A stretch of DNA of 12,527 nt from a bacterium (lineage in GTDB: Bacteria; Krumholzibacteriota; Krumholzibacteriia; LZORAL124-64-63): contig JAUVBS010000020.1 of the NCBI GenBank assembly GCA_030591105.1, positions 1 through 12,527 of the forward strand. The letters run 5' to 3'. The notes below the pieces were generated by a model. That model searched no databases, was not told the DNA's origin, and saw only the letters and a program-made list of their open reading frames with translations. Positions 6,280 through 12,527 of the stretch are shown here, in pieces (within the stretch, counting starts at the first letter, position 1; the number at the start of each line of letters is the position of its first letter). A program made the position numbers and the translations under genes.

Positions 6280-7572
6280 CTAGCACGCACCGGGTGCCGC
6301 CGGATCGATCGGCGCCAGCGGTTCGCGCGGCGTGTACTCGTCGGTCGGTAGCCGTTTGATCACCAGCACGGTCACGTCGTCCTCGTAAGGCGCGTCGGCA
6401 CCGAAGGCGCGCACCGCAGCCATCAGCTCGGTCGCCATCTGCTCCGCGGTCGCATCGCGGTGCTCGTTGCAGACGGCGATCAAGCGCTCCCGGCCGAACT
6501 CGTCGGGCTCGACATCGTCGTCCCGGTCCGCACCGGGGGCGTGCCGCTCGGTTACCCCGTCGGAAAAGACCACCAGGCTCTCGCCCGGTTGCAGGGTTAC
6601 GTAGCTGCGGCGGTACACGGCTTCAGGTAACGGGCCGAGCACCGGTCCTGTCGTCTGGAGCTCGAACGTATTGCCGTCCGGCGTGAACAGCAGCGGTGGG
6701 CAGTGGCCACAGTTGACGTAGGTGAGGTTGCCGTTGTCCTCGAGTTCGCCGTAGAAGAGAGAGATGAAGCGGCTGGTCAAGCCGGTACGGTGGATGACGC
6801 GATTCAGACGCTCGATCAGCGCGGTAATCTTCTCGCTGCGCGCTTGACCCATGCGCAGGCCGATCACCACGTCGCGCGCCTGCAAGGCGGCGGGCAGACC
6901 GTGTCCGCTGGCGTCGGCGACCGTCACCGCGAGTACACCCGGCTCGATATCCTGGATGTCGTAAATATCGCCGCCGACCTCGTCGGCCGGTACCGTCTTC
7001 GCGGCGATGTCGAAGCCATCGAGCTGGCGGGTCCGTCGTGGCAAGAGCGACATCTGGATCGAACGGGCCTGCCACAGCTGGTTCTCGAGCACGTTCTGCC
7101 GCAGCTTCAAACCGACGGTCGCGCGGATCGACTCGAGCATCACCAGCAGCTTCTGCTGAGATCCTTCGTGCCGGACACCGAGGCTGAGGATGTACGCGGG
7201 GTTGTTGCCGACCAGGATGGCGGCGTTGTCCAGATGGGTGAACTGGGCTTCGAGTTCGGGGTCGAAGCCGGGGCTCTCGGGCGAAATCAACCAGAGCCGT
7301 TTGCGCTGCAGGTCGCGGATGATCTGGTAGTCCTTGCTGATGGTCTTGCCGGCGATGGCATCGCCGAACTCGCCGATGCTCGCGATGAGAACGAAGTCCT
7401 GCGACCGCTCGCGGTACAGACGACCGCTCTCGATCCCGTACAGCGCGGCGTCATCGCTCTCGACGAGCTGCTTCAAGACGCTGGTCAGCAGCTCCTCGTC
7501 GCCTGCGGAAATGTCGATCCCGCGTAACAAACGCTCCAGTTTGCGAAAGAACTGCTTGGGCAACGTGCACAC
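6280..7572 (-). CDS. GAF-like plus PP2C/SpoIIE serine phosphatase (RsbU-type)
   Basis: Of 430 aa, residues about 25-150 resemble a divergent GAF sensory domain, and a helical linker with QNVLENQLWQARSIQMSLLPR-type spacing (159-179) precedes a PP2C/SpoIIE catalytic domain. The linker is the usual switch helix of RsbU-like proteins. Metal-ligand motifs are intact: GGDIYD (200-205), VADASGHGLPAAL (218-230), FSDGVTE (336-342) and DDVTVLVI (398-405). The family removes phosphate from Ser/Thr, typically on STAS-domain anti-anti-sigma factors, and responds to the N-terminal sensor. There is no membrane segment, so it should be cytoplasmic. The outermost start is GTG 7572, but TTG 7563 has a better ribosome-binding site (GAGGTG, 6 nt away). 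No STAS protein or anti-sigma kinase is visible beside it. It is divergent from the moxR operon and about 200 nt upstream of the TMTC-like gene. Confidence 0.92.
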   Translation of the reverse strand: MCTLPKQFFRKLERLLRGIDISAGDEELLTSVLKQLVESDDAALYGIESGRLYRERSQDFVLIASIGEFGDAIAGKTISKDYQIIRDLQRKRLWLISPESPGFDPELEAQFTHLDNAAILVGNNPAYILSLGVRHEGSQQKLLVMLESIRATVGLKLRQNVLENQLWQARSIQMSLLPRRTRQLDGFDIAAKTVPADEVGGDIYDIQDIEPGVLAVTVADASGHGLPAALQARDVVIGLRMGQARSEKITALIERLNRVIHRTGLTSRFISLFYGELEDNGNLTYVNCGHCPPLLFTPDGNTFELQTTGPVLGPLPEAVYRRSYVTLQPGESLVVFSDGVTERHAPGADRDDDVEPDEFGRERLIAVCNEHRDATAEQMATELMAAVRAFGADAPYEDDVTVLVIKRLPTDEYTPREPLAPIDPAAPGAC

Positions 7573-7575
7573 CTC
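7561..7575 (-). promoter_or_regulatory. Ribosome-binding site pointing to a TTG start for the phosphatase
   Basis: On the minus strand GAGGTG (7575-7570) is followed after 6 nt by an in-frame TTG (7563-7561). The GTG start at 7572 lies inside this Shine-Dalgarno sequence and has only a weak GGA of its own upstream. The TTG would shorten the protein by three residues. Confidence 0.45.
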
Positions 7576-7601
7576 ACTGATCCAGGGTAGAGTCGGCGAC
7601 C

Positions 7602-7615
7602 CGGTCTCGAGACCG
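7602..7615. promoter_or_regulatory. 14-bp perfect palindrome between phosphatase and moxR
   Basis: CGGTCTCGAGACCG is a perfect inverted repeat without spacer. It lies about 30-43 bp upstream of the phosphatase start, on the leader side of the divergent region. Its position fits an operator for a dimeric repressor, but no second copy was seen in the window and the regulator is unknown. Confidence 0.35.
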
Positions 7616-7690
7616 CGATTGGCCGTAAATATATGTGGCTCATATCGGAACCCGCCAGCGATTTACCGAAACTTCCCACGCTAGCCGACG

Positions 7691-7719
7691 TTGTTGATGG
7701 ACGCTTCCGTCGCTACACT
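7691..7719 (+). promoter_or_regulatory. Candidate sigma70-type promoter of the moxR operon
   Basis: TTGTTG (7691-7696) and TACACT (7714-7719) are spaced by 17 nt and match consensus at 3/6 and 4/6 positions. Transcription would start near 7726, giving a leader of about 85 nt before the GTG at 7810. This is a motif-only prediction; the placement in the divergent intergenic region is right. Confidence 0.3.
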
Positions 7720-7809
7720 GGTACCTTGCGCCCCGGCGGCTTACCGGAACCTGCCTGGACGTGCCCGTCAACGGGCAAGGAGACCGACACCCAACAGATA
7801 GGATCTTTC

Positions 7810-8793
7810 GTGAACGAAGCAGACAGAATCGATGGAATGCGCGACACCTACGGGGCGATGCGTGAGGAAATCGCTCGCGAGATCGTCGGGCAGCAGCAGG
7901 TGATCGAGGAGATGATGATCGCCCTGTTCGCCGGCGGCCATGCCCTCCTGGAGGGGGTGCCGGGTCTGGCCAAGACTCTGCTGATCAGCAGTCTGTCGCG
8001 GGTCATGGATTTGACTTTCAACCGTATTCAGTTCACGCCGGATCTGATGCCGTCGGACATCACCGGTTCGGAGATTCTCGAAGAGGATCCGGTCAGCCGC
8101 CGGCGTGAGTTCCGGTTCCTGGAGGGGCCGGTGTTCGCCAACGTGATCTTGGCTGACGAGATCAATCGTACCCCGCCCAAGACCCAGGCCGCGTTGCTAC
8201 AAGCGATGCAGGAGAACCAGGTGACCGCGGGCGGCGAGACCCTCGATCTTCCCCGGCCATTCTTTGTACTGGCGACGCAGAACCCCATCGAGCAGGAGGG
8301 GACTTACCCTCTGCCTGAAGCGCAGCTCGACCGCTTCATGTTCAACGTCCTGATCGATTATCCGGATTTTGCCGACGAGGTGGCCATCGTCGAGAGCACG
8401 ACCAGTGGCACCCAACAACCGGCGCGGCGCGTCGTGACGCGTGAGGAGGTGCTGGCCTACCAAGAGCTGGTCACGAGGGTGCCGGTGGCTGAAAACGTCA
8501 CGCGCCATGCCGTGAATCTCGTCCGTGCCACACGCGCCGGCAGCGACGAAGCGATCGATGCGGCCCGTGAGTATCTCGCCTGGGGTGCCGGACCGCGCGC
8601 GGCTCAGTTCTTGATTCGTGGCGCCAAGACGCGTGCTCTGCTCGAGGGGAGGCCGTCACCCGACGTCGAGGATGTCCGCCGCTTGGTGCACCCGGTACTG
8701 CGCCACCGGTTGGTAACCAATTTCCACGCCGAGGCCGAAAGCGTCGGCAAGGATCGCATCATCGACTTTATTTTGGCCGAGGTCACTCCGTGA
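7810..8793 (+). CDS. MoxR-family AAA+ ATPase
   Basis: This 327-aa cytoplasmic AAA+ ATPase works, by family knowledge, as a chaperone-like factor that activates or inserts cofactors into target proteins together with vWA partners. Walker A GVPGLAKT is at 49-56, Walker B VILADE at 112-117, sensor 1 ATQNP at 155-159, the arginine-finger region EAQLDRF at 170-176, and a C-terminal lid begins around GPRAAQFLIRGAKTRALL (about 261). The frame is open further upstream to an ATG at 7633. However, GTG 7810 has AGGA at 7800-7803 with 6-nt spacing, gives the normal family length, and the extra 59 residues look non-conserved and proline-rich. The stop overlaps the next start by 4 nt (GTGA at 8790-8793), so the genes are translationally coupled. 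The set moxR, DUF58, BatA-like vWA is the classic MoxR gene order. Confidence 0.95.
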   Translation: MNEADRIDGMRDTYGAMREEIAREIVGQQQVIEEMMIALFAGGHALLEGVPGLAKTLLISSLSRVMDLTFNRIQFTPDLMPSDITGSEILEEDPVSRRREFRFLEGPVFANVILADEINRTPPKTQAALLQAMQENQVTAGGETLDLPRPFFVLATQNPIEQEGTYPLPEAQLDRFMFNVLIDYPDFADEVAIVESTTSGTQQPARRVVTREEVLAYQELVTRVPVAENVTRHAVNLVRATRAGSDEAIDAAREYLAWGAGPRAAQFLIRGAKTRALLEGRPSPDVEDVRRLVHPVLRHRLVTNFHAEAESVGKDRIIDFILAEVTP

Positions 8794-9686
8794 AGGCCGA
8801 GATCCTCTCTCCGGAACTGGTCAGCCAGCTCGGCCGCCTCGATCTGATCGCGCGGCTGGTGGTCGAAGGTTTCTTGACCGGTCTGCACAAGAGCCCCTAC
8901 CACGGTTTCTCGTCCGAATTCGCCGAGTATCGCCGGTACATTCCGGGCGAATCGATCGCCCACATGGACTGGCGTGTCTATGCCAAGACCGACCGCCACT
9001 ACCTGACGGTCATTTCCGACGAGACCAACCTACGTGCCACGCTGCTCGTCGACTGCTCGGCGAGTATGCGCTTCAGCGGCGAGGAAGGGCGACTCAGCAA
9101 GGTGGCGTACGCCCGCCTGCTCGCGGCCACGCTCGCCTATATGCTGCTGCGCCAAAACGACGCGGTCGGTCTGGTTACCTTCGACGAGCGTCCGTTGGCG
9201 ATGGTGCCGGCGCGGTCGGTGCGCCGGCAGCTATTCCAGATCCTCAAAGAGCTCGAATTGCTGCCCGTCGGACACGGTACTCGGTTGGGCCCGGTGTTGC
9301 ACCGGGTAGCCGAGCGCATCCACCGCCGCGGCTTGATCCTGCTGTTTAGCGATCTGATGGACGATCCCGACGAGGTTTTGGCGGGGCTGAAGCATTTCCG
9401 GCACGGTGGTCACGAGGTGGTAGTCTTCCAGATCCTCGACCCGCGTGAGATCGAGCTCGACTACCGCGGCGAATACGATTTCGTGGCGCTCGAAGAACCG
9501 GACAGTTCGCTCCGTGCCGAGCCGGCTCACCTGCGGCGCGGCTACCAGAAGCGATTCGAGGCGTGGCGTGACCGGCTGCGGCGCGACTGCCGGCGGCAAC
9601 TGATCGACCTGGTCGAAATGACGACGGACATGCCGTTGGAAAAAGGACTGGGCGCCTATCTGCAGAAGCGGCGGCGGTTGTACTGA
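8790..9686 (+). CDS. DUF58-domain protein with vWA-like fold
   Basis: This 298-aa soluble protein has the DUF58 signature around EFAEYRRYIPGESIAHMDW (43-61), leading into YAKTDRHYL. A vWA-like domain follows with an apparently complete MIDAS: DCSAS (D88, S90, S92), T164 in HGTRLG and D188 in FSDLMDD. Unlike many DUF58 proteins it has no N-terminal membrane helices. It is probably the cytoplasmic partner of the MoxR ATPase, possibly binding a divalent metal and a substrate. The start GTG overlaps the moxR stop by 4 nt, and its TGA overlaps the next ATG by one base (TGATG at 9684-9688), so the three genes form one operon. The individual molecular role of DUF58 proteins is not established. Confidence 0.92.
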   Translation: MKAEILSPELVSQLGRLDLIARLVVEGFLTGLHKSPYHGFSSEFAEYRRYIPGESIAHMDWRVYAKTDRHYLTVISDETNLRATLLVDCSASMRFSGEEGRLSKVAYARLLAATLAYMLLRQNDAVGLVTFDERPLAMVPARSVRRQLFQILKELELLPVGHGTRLGPVLHRVAERIHRRGLILLFSDLMDDPDEVLAGLKHFRHGGHEVVVFQILDPREIELDYRGEYDFVALEEPDSSLRAEPAHLRRGYQKRFEAWRDRLRRDCRRQLIDLVEMTTDMPLEKGLGAYLQKRRRLY

Positions 9687-11845
9687 TGCCGGTGAGTTTT
9701 GCGAATCCAGCCCTCCTACTCGGCGCGTTAGCGGCGGTACTGCCGGTCGTCATCCACCTGCTCAGCCGGCGGCGAGTGCGTCGCCTGCCGTTCAGCGATC
9801 TACGGTTCCTACGCGAGGTCCAGACCCGGCAGTCACGCAGTCTCGGTATCCGGCGCTGGCTGCTGTTGCTGCTGCGGGTCCTGGCGCTGCTCTGCATCGC
9901 TTTGGCGGTGGCACGGCCCCATTGGGGCGGTCTGGCTCCCAGCGGCGGTGGTGGCCGTTCCGTGCTCTTCGTACTCGATGCCAGTGCCAGCATGGCGACT
10001 CAACAGGACGACCGAACCCGTTTCGCGGCCGCGGTCGAACTGTGCACGGAGATGATTGCTTCGCTGCCGGACGATAGCACAGTGCAGGTTTTGCTCGCCT
10101 CGGCCCGGATAGATCCGCTTTTTGCCGATTGGTTGCCGGTAGGCATCCTGAGCGAGGACGCGCTGCAAGCTCTCGCGCCGACGGACGGCGGGTTCGATCT
10201 GGCGGCGTTGTTACGCGAAGCGGCGCGCCAGGTGGCGACGGCTCCCGGCACTCCGGTCCAGATCGTGTTGCTGAGCGATCTGCAGCTTGCGCCGCTGCCG
10301 GCCGATCTGGCGGAGGCGGTGCGTCTGTTGCGAGCAGCTGGCGAATCCACATTGCTGGTGCACCAGGTCGGCCAGCCGACCGACGGCGGCGGCGTATTGC
10401 GGGTCGATGTACCGCGTCGTGCGGTGCGGCCGGGCGAGACGGTGGTCGTGACCGCGCGGGTGACAACCGACCGCCCCGACCAGGCTTGCCAGCTCGATCT
10501 CGGCGGGCGACGCGTAGCCGAAGCGGTCGTCGCCGGTCCGGCGGGTCAGGACGCCGAGGTGGCTTTCTCGTTGGTCGTGCCACCGGTCGGTCTACATGCC
10601 GGCTGGGTGCGCAAGCCGAGCGATCGTTTCGCTGCTGACGACGCGAGACCGTTCGTGCTGGACGTACGCGAGCAGGTCTCGGTCCTTCTGATCCACGGTG
10701 AAGACCGCGATACCGTCGGGCGAGGCGGCTGGCGCTACCTGGCGACCGCGCTGGCGCCCGACGGCGACGCCTCCGGTCTGTTCCGTGTGCGGGCGGTGAC
10801 CAATACCGAGGTCGCAGCCGGGGATCTCGCCGAGCACGACGTCGTACTGCTGGTCGATCCCGAGCCGCTCGGGCGTCAATTTCTCGGCGGGTTGCTCCGC
10901 TGGCTCAAAGATGGAGGTGCGGCAGCCTTATGGATCGGCGATCCAACCTTGAGCGGTTATCTGACCGGGACGTTGCTGCCGGCTCTGGCGCTCGGGTCCG
11001 AGGCGCCTTTCGTCGTACGCGAACAGGGTGCCTACGAGCGATTGGTGGTCGCGGCGCCGGATCACGCCTTGCTGCGGGGTTTCGGTACCGATGCGATCGC
11101 GACCCTCGAAGACCTCAGCTGGTGGCGTTATTATGCTCTTACGGAGGGAACTGCCACCGTACTGTTGACGGTTACCGGCGGGGCGCCACTCCTGTTGGAG
11201 ACGGAGCTGCAGGCCGGTCGCTGTCTCGTCTGGGCGACCAACCTCCGCCGCGAAGCGACCGATCTGGCACGCAGTCCGATGTTCTTGCCGCTGATGCAGA
11301 GGCAGACGGCGTACCTGGCCTGGCGCAGCATGACGAACGCTACCGGTGCCATCGCGGTCGGTGAGGCACCGGCGATCCGAATTCCGCCCAGACGCGGGCG
11401 GACGGCACAGCTCGATGCTACCGCCGAATTGCAGGTCACCGCACCGGCGAGCGGTGGCGCGAACGCCCTGTCGCAGATGGCGCAACTGATATGGTCCGGA
11501 ACGCGGCCGCTGTTGCGGGCGCCGGCGAGTGATCGGGCTGGGTTTTTCACCTTCACCGCCGCGGGGGATACCGTCGCGCTGGTCGCGGCCGCGGTGCCGG
11601 CCGCCGAATCGATCCTCGCCCTGCAGGAGGTCGATGCTTTCCGGGACGAACTCGCCGCCGCCGGCCTGTTGCGGACGGGCGGTTTGACCGGGCCGGCCAC
11701 CGGGAACTTCGCTGCGGCACTCTCTGGCCGTGAGCTGGCCCCGTGGCTGCTCCTGTTGGCCGTGATGATCCTGCTGCTCGAATCGTACTTGGGTCGCGGC
11801 TCCGAACGTCGAGGTAAGGTGGCGACACCAGACCCGTCGGCTTGA
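9686..11845 (+). CDS. BatA-like membrane protein with vWA and glutamine-amidotransferase-like domains
   Basis: Of 719 aa, residues 1-80 are a BatA N-terminal domain. It has a first helix (about 6-26), the LLSRRRVRRLPFSDLRFL block (25-42) and a second helix (about 57-77) ending in ARPHW. A vWA domain covers about 91-230 with an intact-looking MIDAS: DASAS (98-102), T166-D167 and D198 in LLSDLQ. An Ig/CARDB-like beta segment (about 238-327) leads to a class I glutamine-amidotransferase-like fold (about 330-520, starting VSVLLIHGEDR). I see no catalytic Cys-His pair there, so it is probably non-enzymatic. A final helix lies at about 683-702 with a short basic tail. The bulk between the helices faces one side, most likely the periplasm or the outside. 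By family it partners MoxR and DUF58 in envelope or metalloprotein maturation and stress tolerance. No separate BatB, BatC or BatD gene follows. Confidence 0.88.
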   Translation: MPVSFANPALLLGALAAVLPVVIHLLSRRRVRRLPFSDLRFLREVQTRQSRSLGIRRWLLLLLRVLALLCIALAVARPHWGGLAPSGGGGRSVLFVLDASASMATQQDDRTRFAAAVELCTEMIASLPDDSTVQVLLASARIDPLFADWLPVGILSEDALQALAPTDGGFDLAALLREAARQVATAPGTPVQIVLLSDLQLAPLPADLAEAVRLLRAAGESTLLVHQVGQPTDGGGVLRVDVPRRAVRPGETVVVTARVTTDRPDQACQLDLGGRRVAEAVVAGPAGQDAEVAFSLVVPPVGLHAGWVRKPSDRFAADDARPFVLDVREQVSVLLIHGEDRDTVGRGGWRYLATALAPDGDASGLFRVRAVTNTEVAAGDLAEHDVVLLVDPEPLGRQFLGGLLRWLKDGGAAALWIGDPTLSGYLTGTLLPALALGSEAPFVVREQGAYERLVVAAPDHALLRGFGTDAIATLEDLSWWRYYALTEGTATVLLTVTGGAPLLLETELQAGRCLVWATNLRREATDLARSPMFLPLMQRQTAYLAWRSMTNATGAIAVGEAPAIRIPPRRGRTAQLDATAELQVTAPASGGANALSQMAQLIWSGTRPLLRAPASDRAGFFTFTAAGDTVALVAAAVPAAESILALQEVDAFRDELAAAGLLRTGGLTGPATGNFAAALSGRELAPWLLLLAVMILLLESYLGRGSERRGKVATPDPSA

Positions 11846-11923
11846 AAAAAGAGCGTTTTCCTTTACCTTTCCTTCCAGCTCGACGACACTGGTCCCTGCC
11901 CGCCCCAAGGAGACACACCGCGC

Positions 11924-12527
11924 ATGTGGAATTACTCCGAAAAAGTCTACGAGCACTTCATGAACCCACGTAATGTGGGCGATGTGGAGGATCCCGACGG
12001 CGTCGGCGAGGTCGGTTCGATGGCTTGTGGCGACGCTCTGCGGTTGAGTTTCAAACTCGACGACGACGGCCATATCAGCGAAGCGAAGTTCAAGACCTTC
12101 GGCTGCGGCAGCGCGATCGCGTCGAGTTCGATCCTGACCGAGATGGTCATCGGCAAGACCCTGGCCGAAGCGGCGCAGATAACCAATCAAGACATCGCCC
12201 GCGAACTGGACGGCCTGCCCCGCGAGAAAATGCATTGCTCGGTCATGGGACGCGAGGCGCTCGAGGCCGCCATGATCGACTATTACAAGCGGCTCGGTCG
12301 TGGCGTGCCGTGCGACCTGCTCACGCAGGGCGTGATGCTCTGCCACTGTTACCAGGTCACGCGCGACACCGTCCGCGAAGCGATTTTGCAAAACGGGCTC
12401 GAGAACGTCGAAGACGTGACCAACTTCACCAAGGCTGGCGGTGGCTGCGGTGACTGTCATCACGACATCCAGCATCTACTCGACGAATGCCGCGAAAAAC
12501 GCGCGCAGCGAGATTCCGACGAGGCGC
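11924..12527 (+). CDS. nifU: NifU-type Fe-S cluster assembly scaffold (3' end outside window)
   Basis: The frame is open from ATG 11924 to the window edge with 201 codons visible. Residues 1-125 are an IscU-like scaffold beginning MWNYSEKVYEHFMNPRN, with cluster ligands C35 and D37 (in ACGDA), C61 (FGCGSAIASSS) and C105 (EKMHCSVMGREAL). Residues about 137-190 form a BFD-like [2Fe-2S] domain with C140-x-C142 and C175-x2-C178 (AGGGCGDC). This order and spacing match full-length NifU of nitrogen fixers such as Azotobacter, which adds a C-terminal CxxC domain that would lie beyond the window. It builds Fe-S clusters with sulfur from a cysteine desulfurase (NifS/IscS) and passes them to apoproteins in the cytoplasm. 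The start is firm: MW is conserved and AAGGAG (11907-11912) lies 11 nt upstream. It follows the BatA-like gene by 78 nt. Non-diazotrophs also use NifU-type scaffolds, so nitrogen fixation is not implied. Confidence 0.93.
   Translation, partial: MWNYSEKVYEHFMNPRNVGDVEDPDGVGEVGSMACGDALRLSFKLDDDGHISEAKFKTFGCGSAIASSSILTEMVIGKTLAEAAQITNQDIARELDGLPREKMHCSVMGREALEAAMIDYYKRLGRGVPCDLLTQGVMLCHCYQVTRDTVREAILQNGLENVEDVTNFTKAGGGCGDCHHDIQHLLDECREKRAQRDSDEA

Noticed and set aside
7630..7660. Minus-strand promoter for the phosphatase (TTCCGA-N17-TACGGC, or around the TATATT)
   Set aside because: The hexamers match consensus poorly and no alternative spacing gives a better pair.
7633..7809. N-terminal extension of the MoxR protein to ATG 7633
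   Set aside because: It would add 59 non-conserved residues, has no good ribosome-binding site and would cover the candidate promoter; GTG 7810 has AGGA at the right distance and gives the normal MoxR length.
11846..11923. Terminator or promoter between the BatA-like gene and nifU
   Set aside because: Only a weak GAAAA/TTTTC pairing and a pyrimidine-rich stretch are visible; neither a convincing terminator nor a -35/-10 pair can be supported.
10928..12475. Very long open frame on the minus strand opposite the BatA-like and NifU genes (515 codons)
   Set aside because: It spans two well-supported genes on the other strand plus the gap between them, its translation is low-complexity and Arg/Gln-rich with no recognisable domain, and long antisense frames are common in GC-rich DNA.
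1..12527. CRISPR arrays, insertion sequences, tRNA or rRNA genes
   Set aside because: I saw no regularly spaced repeats, no transposase motifs or terminal inverted repeats, and no cloverleaf or rRNA-like segment; nearly all of the sequence is accounted for by protein-coding genes.

Overview
The window is a gene-dense, GC-rich (about 60% or more by eye) bacterial chromosome segment with nine confidently recognised genes and no tRNA, rRNA, CRISPR array or mobile element that I can see. The gene content suggests a Gram-negative or otherwise envelope-complex bacterium: multi-spanning glycosyltransferases with extracytoplasmic TPRs, a BatA-type von Willebrand factor A protein, and a NifU-type Fe-S scaffold. 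I cannot fix the phylum from the sequence. Deltaproteobacteria-like, acidobacterial, planctomycete-like and related groups all carry such combinations.

Layout: (1) 2-964 (+) is the 3' part of a polytopic GT-C-like membrane protein cut by the window edge. (2) 1151-2107 (+) is UDP-glucuronate decarboxylase (UDP-xylose synthase). (3) Converging on these from the other strand, reading 6079 to 2165, is a three-gene set: a TMTC-like membrane glycosyltransferase with six TPRs (4049-6079), a DPM1-like family 2 glycosyltransferase overlapping its end by 11 nt (3265-4059), and a UPF0104/LPG_synthase_TM flippase-like membrane protein (2165-3145). A candidate sigma70-type promoter with an embedded GTGA-N6-TCAC palindrome lies upstream at 6220-6252. 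(4) 6280-7572 (-) is a GAF-like plus PP2C/SpoIIE (RsbU-type) serine phosphatase. (5) Divergently, 7810-11845 (+) is a tightly overlapping moxR / DUF58 / BatA-vWA operon. (6) 11924 to the window end (+) is the first two domains of a NifU Fe-S cluster scaffold.

How they may work together: the left half resembles a glycan or glycoprotein assembly island. The GT2 would make a polyprenyl-phosphate sugar, a flippase-like protein may help move it across the membrane, and the TMTC-like GT-C enzyme would transfer the sugar to protein outside the cytoplasm, with its TPR tail as a substrate-binding arm. This parallels dolichol-phosphate-mannose-dependent O-mannosylation by eukaryotic TMTC proteins and is the most interesting hypothesis here. 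The family assignments are well supported; the joint pathway is inference. The right half is a MoxR-AAA/vWA chaperone-like module next to an RsbU-like regulatory phosphatase, followed by the Fe-S scaffold.

No stretch longer than 300 bases lacks a gene. The largest gaps (965-1150, 6080-6279, 7573-7809) hold the candidate promoters and operators listed.
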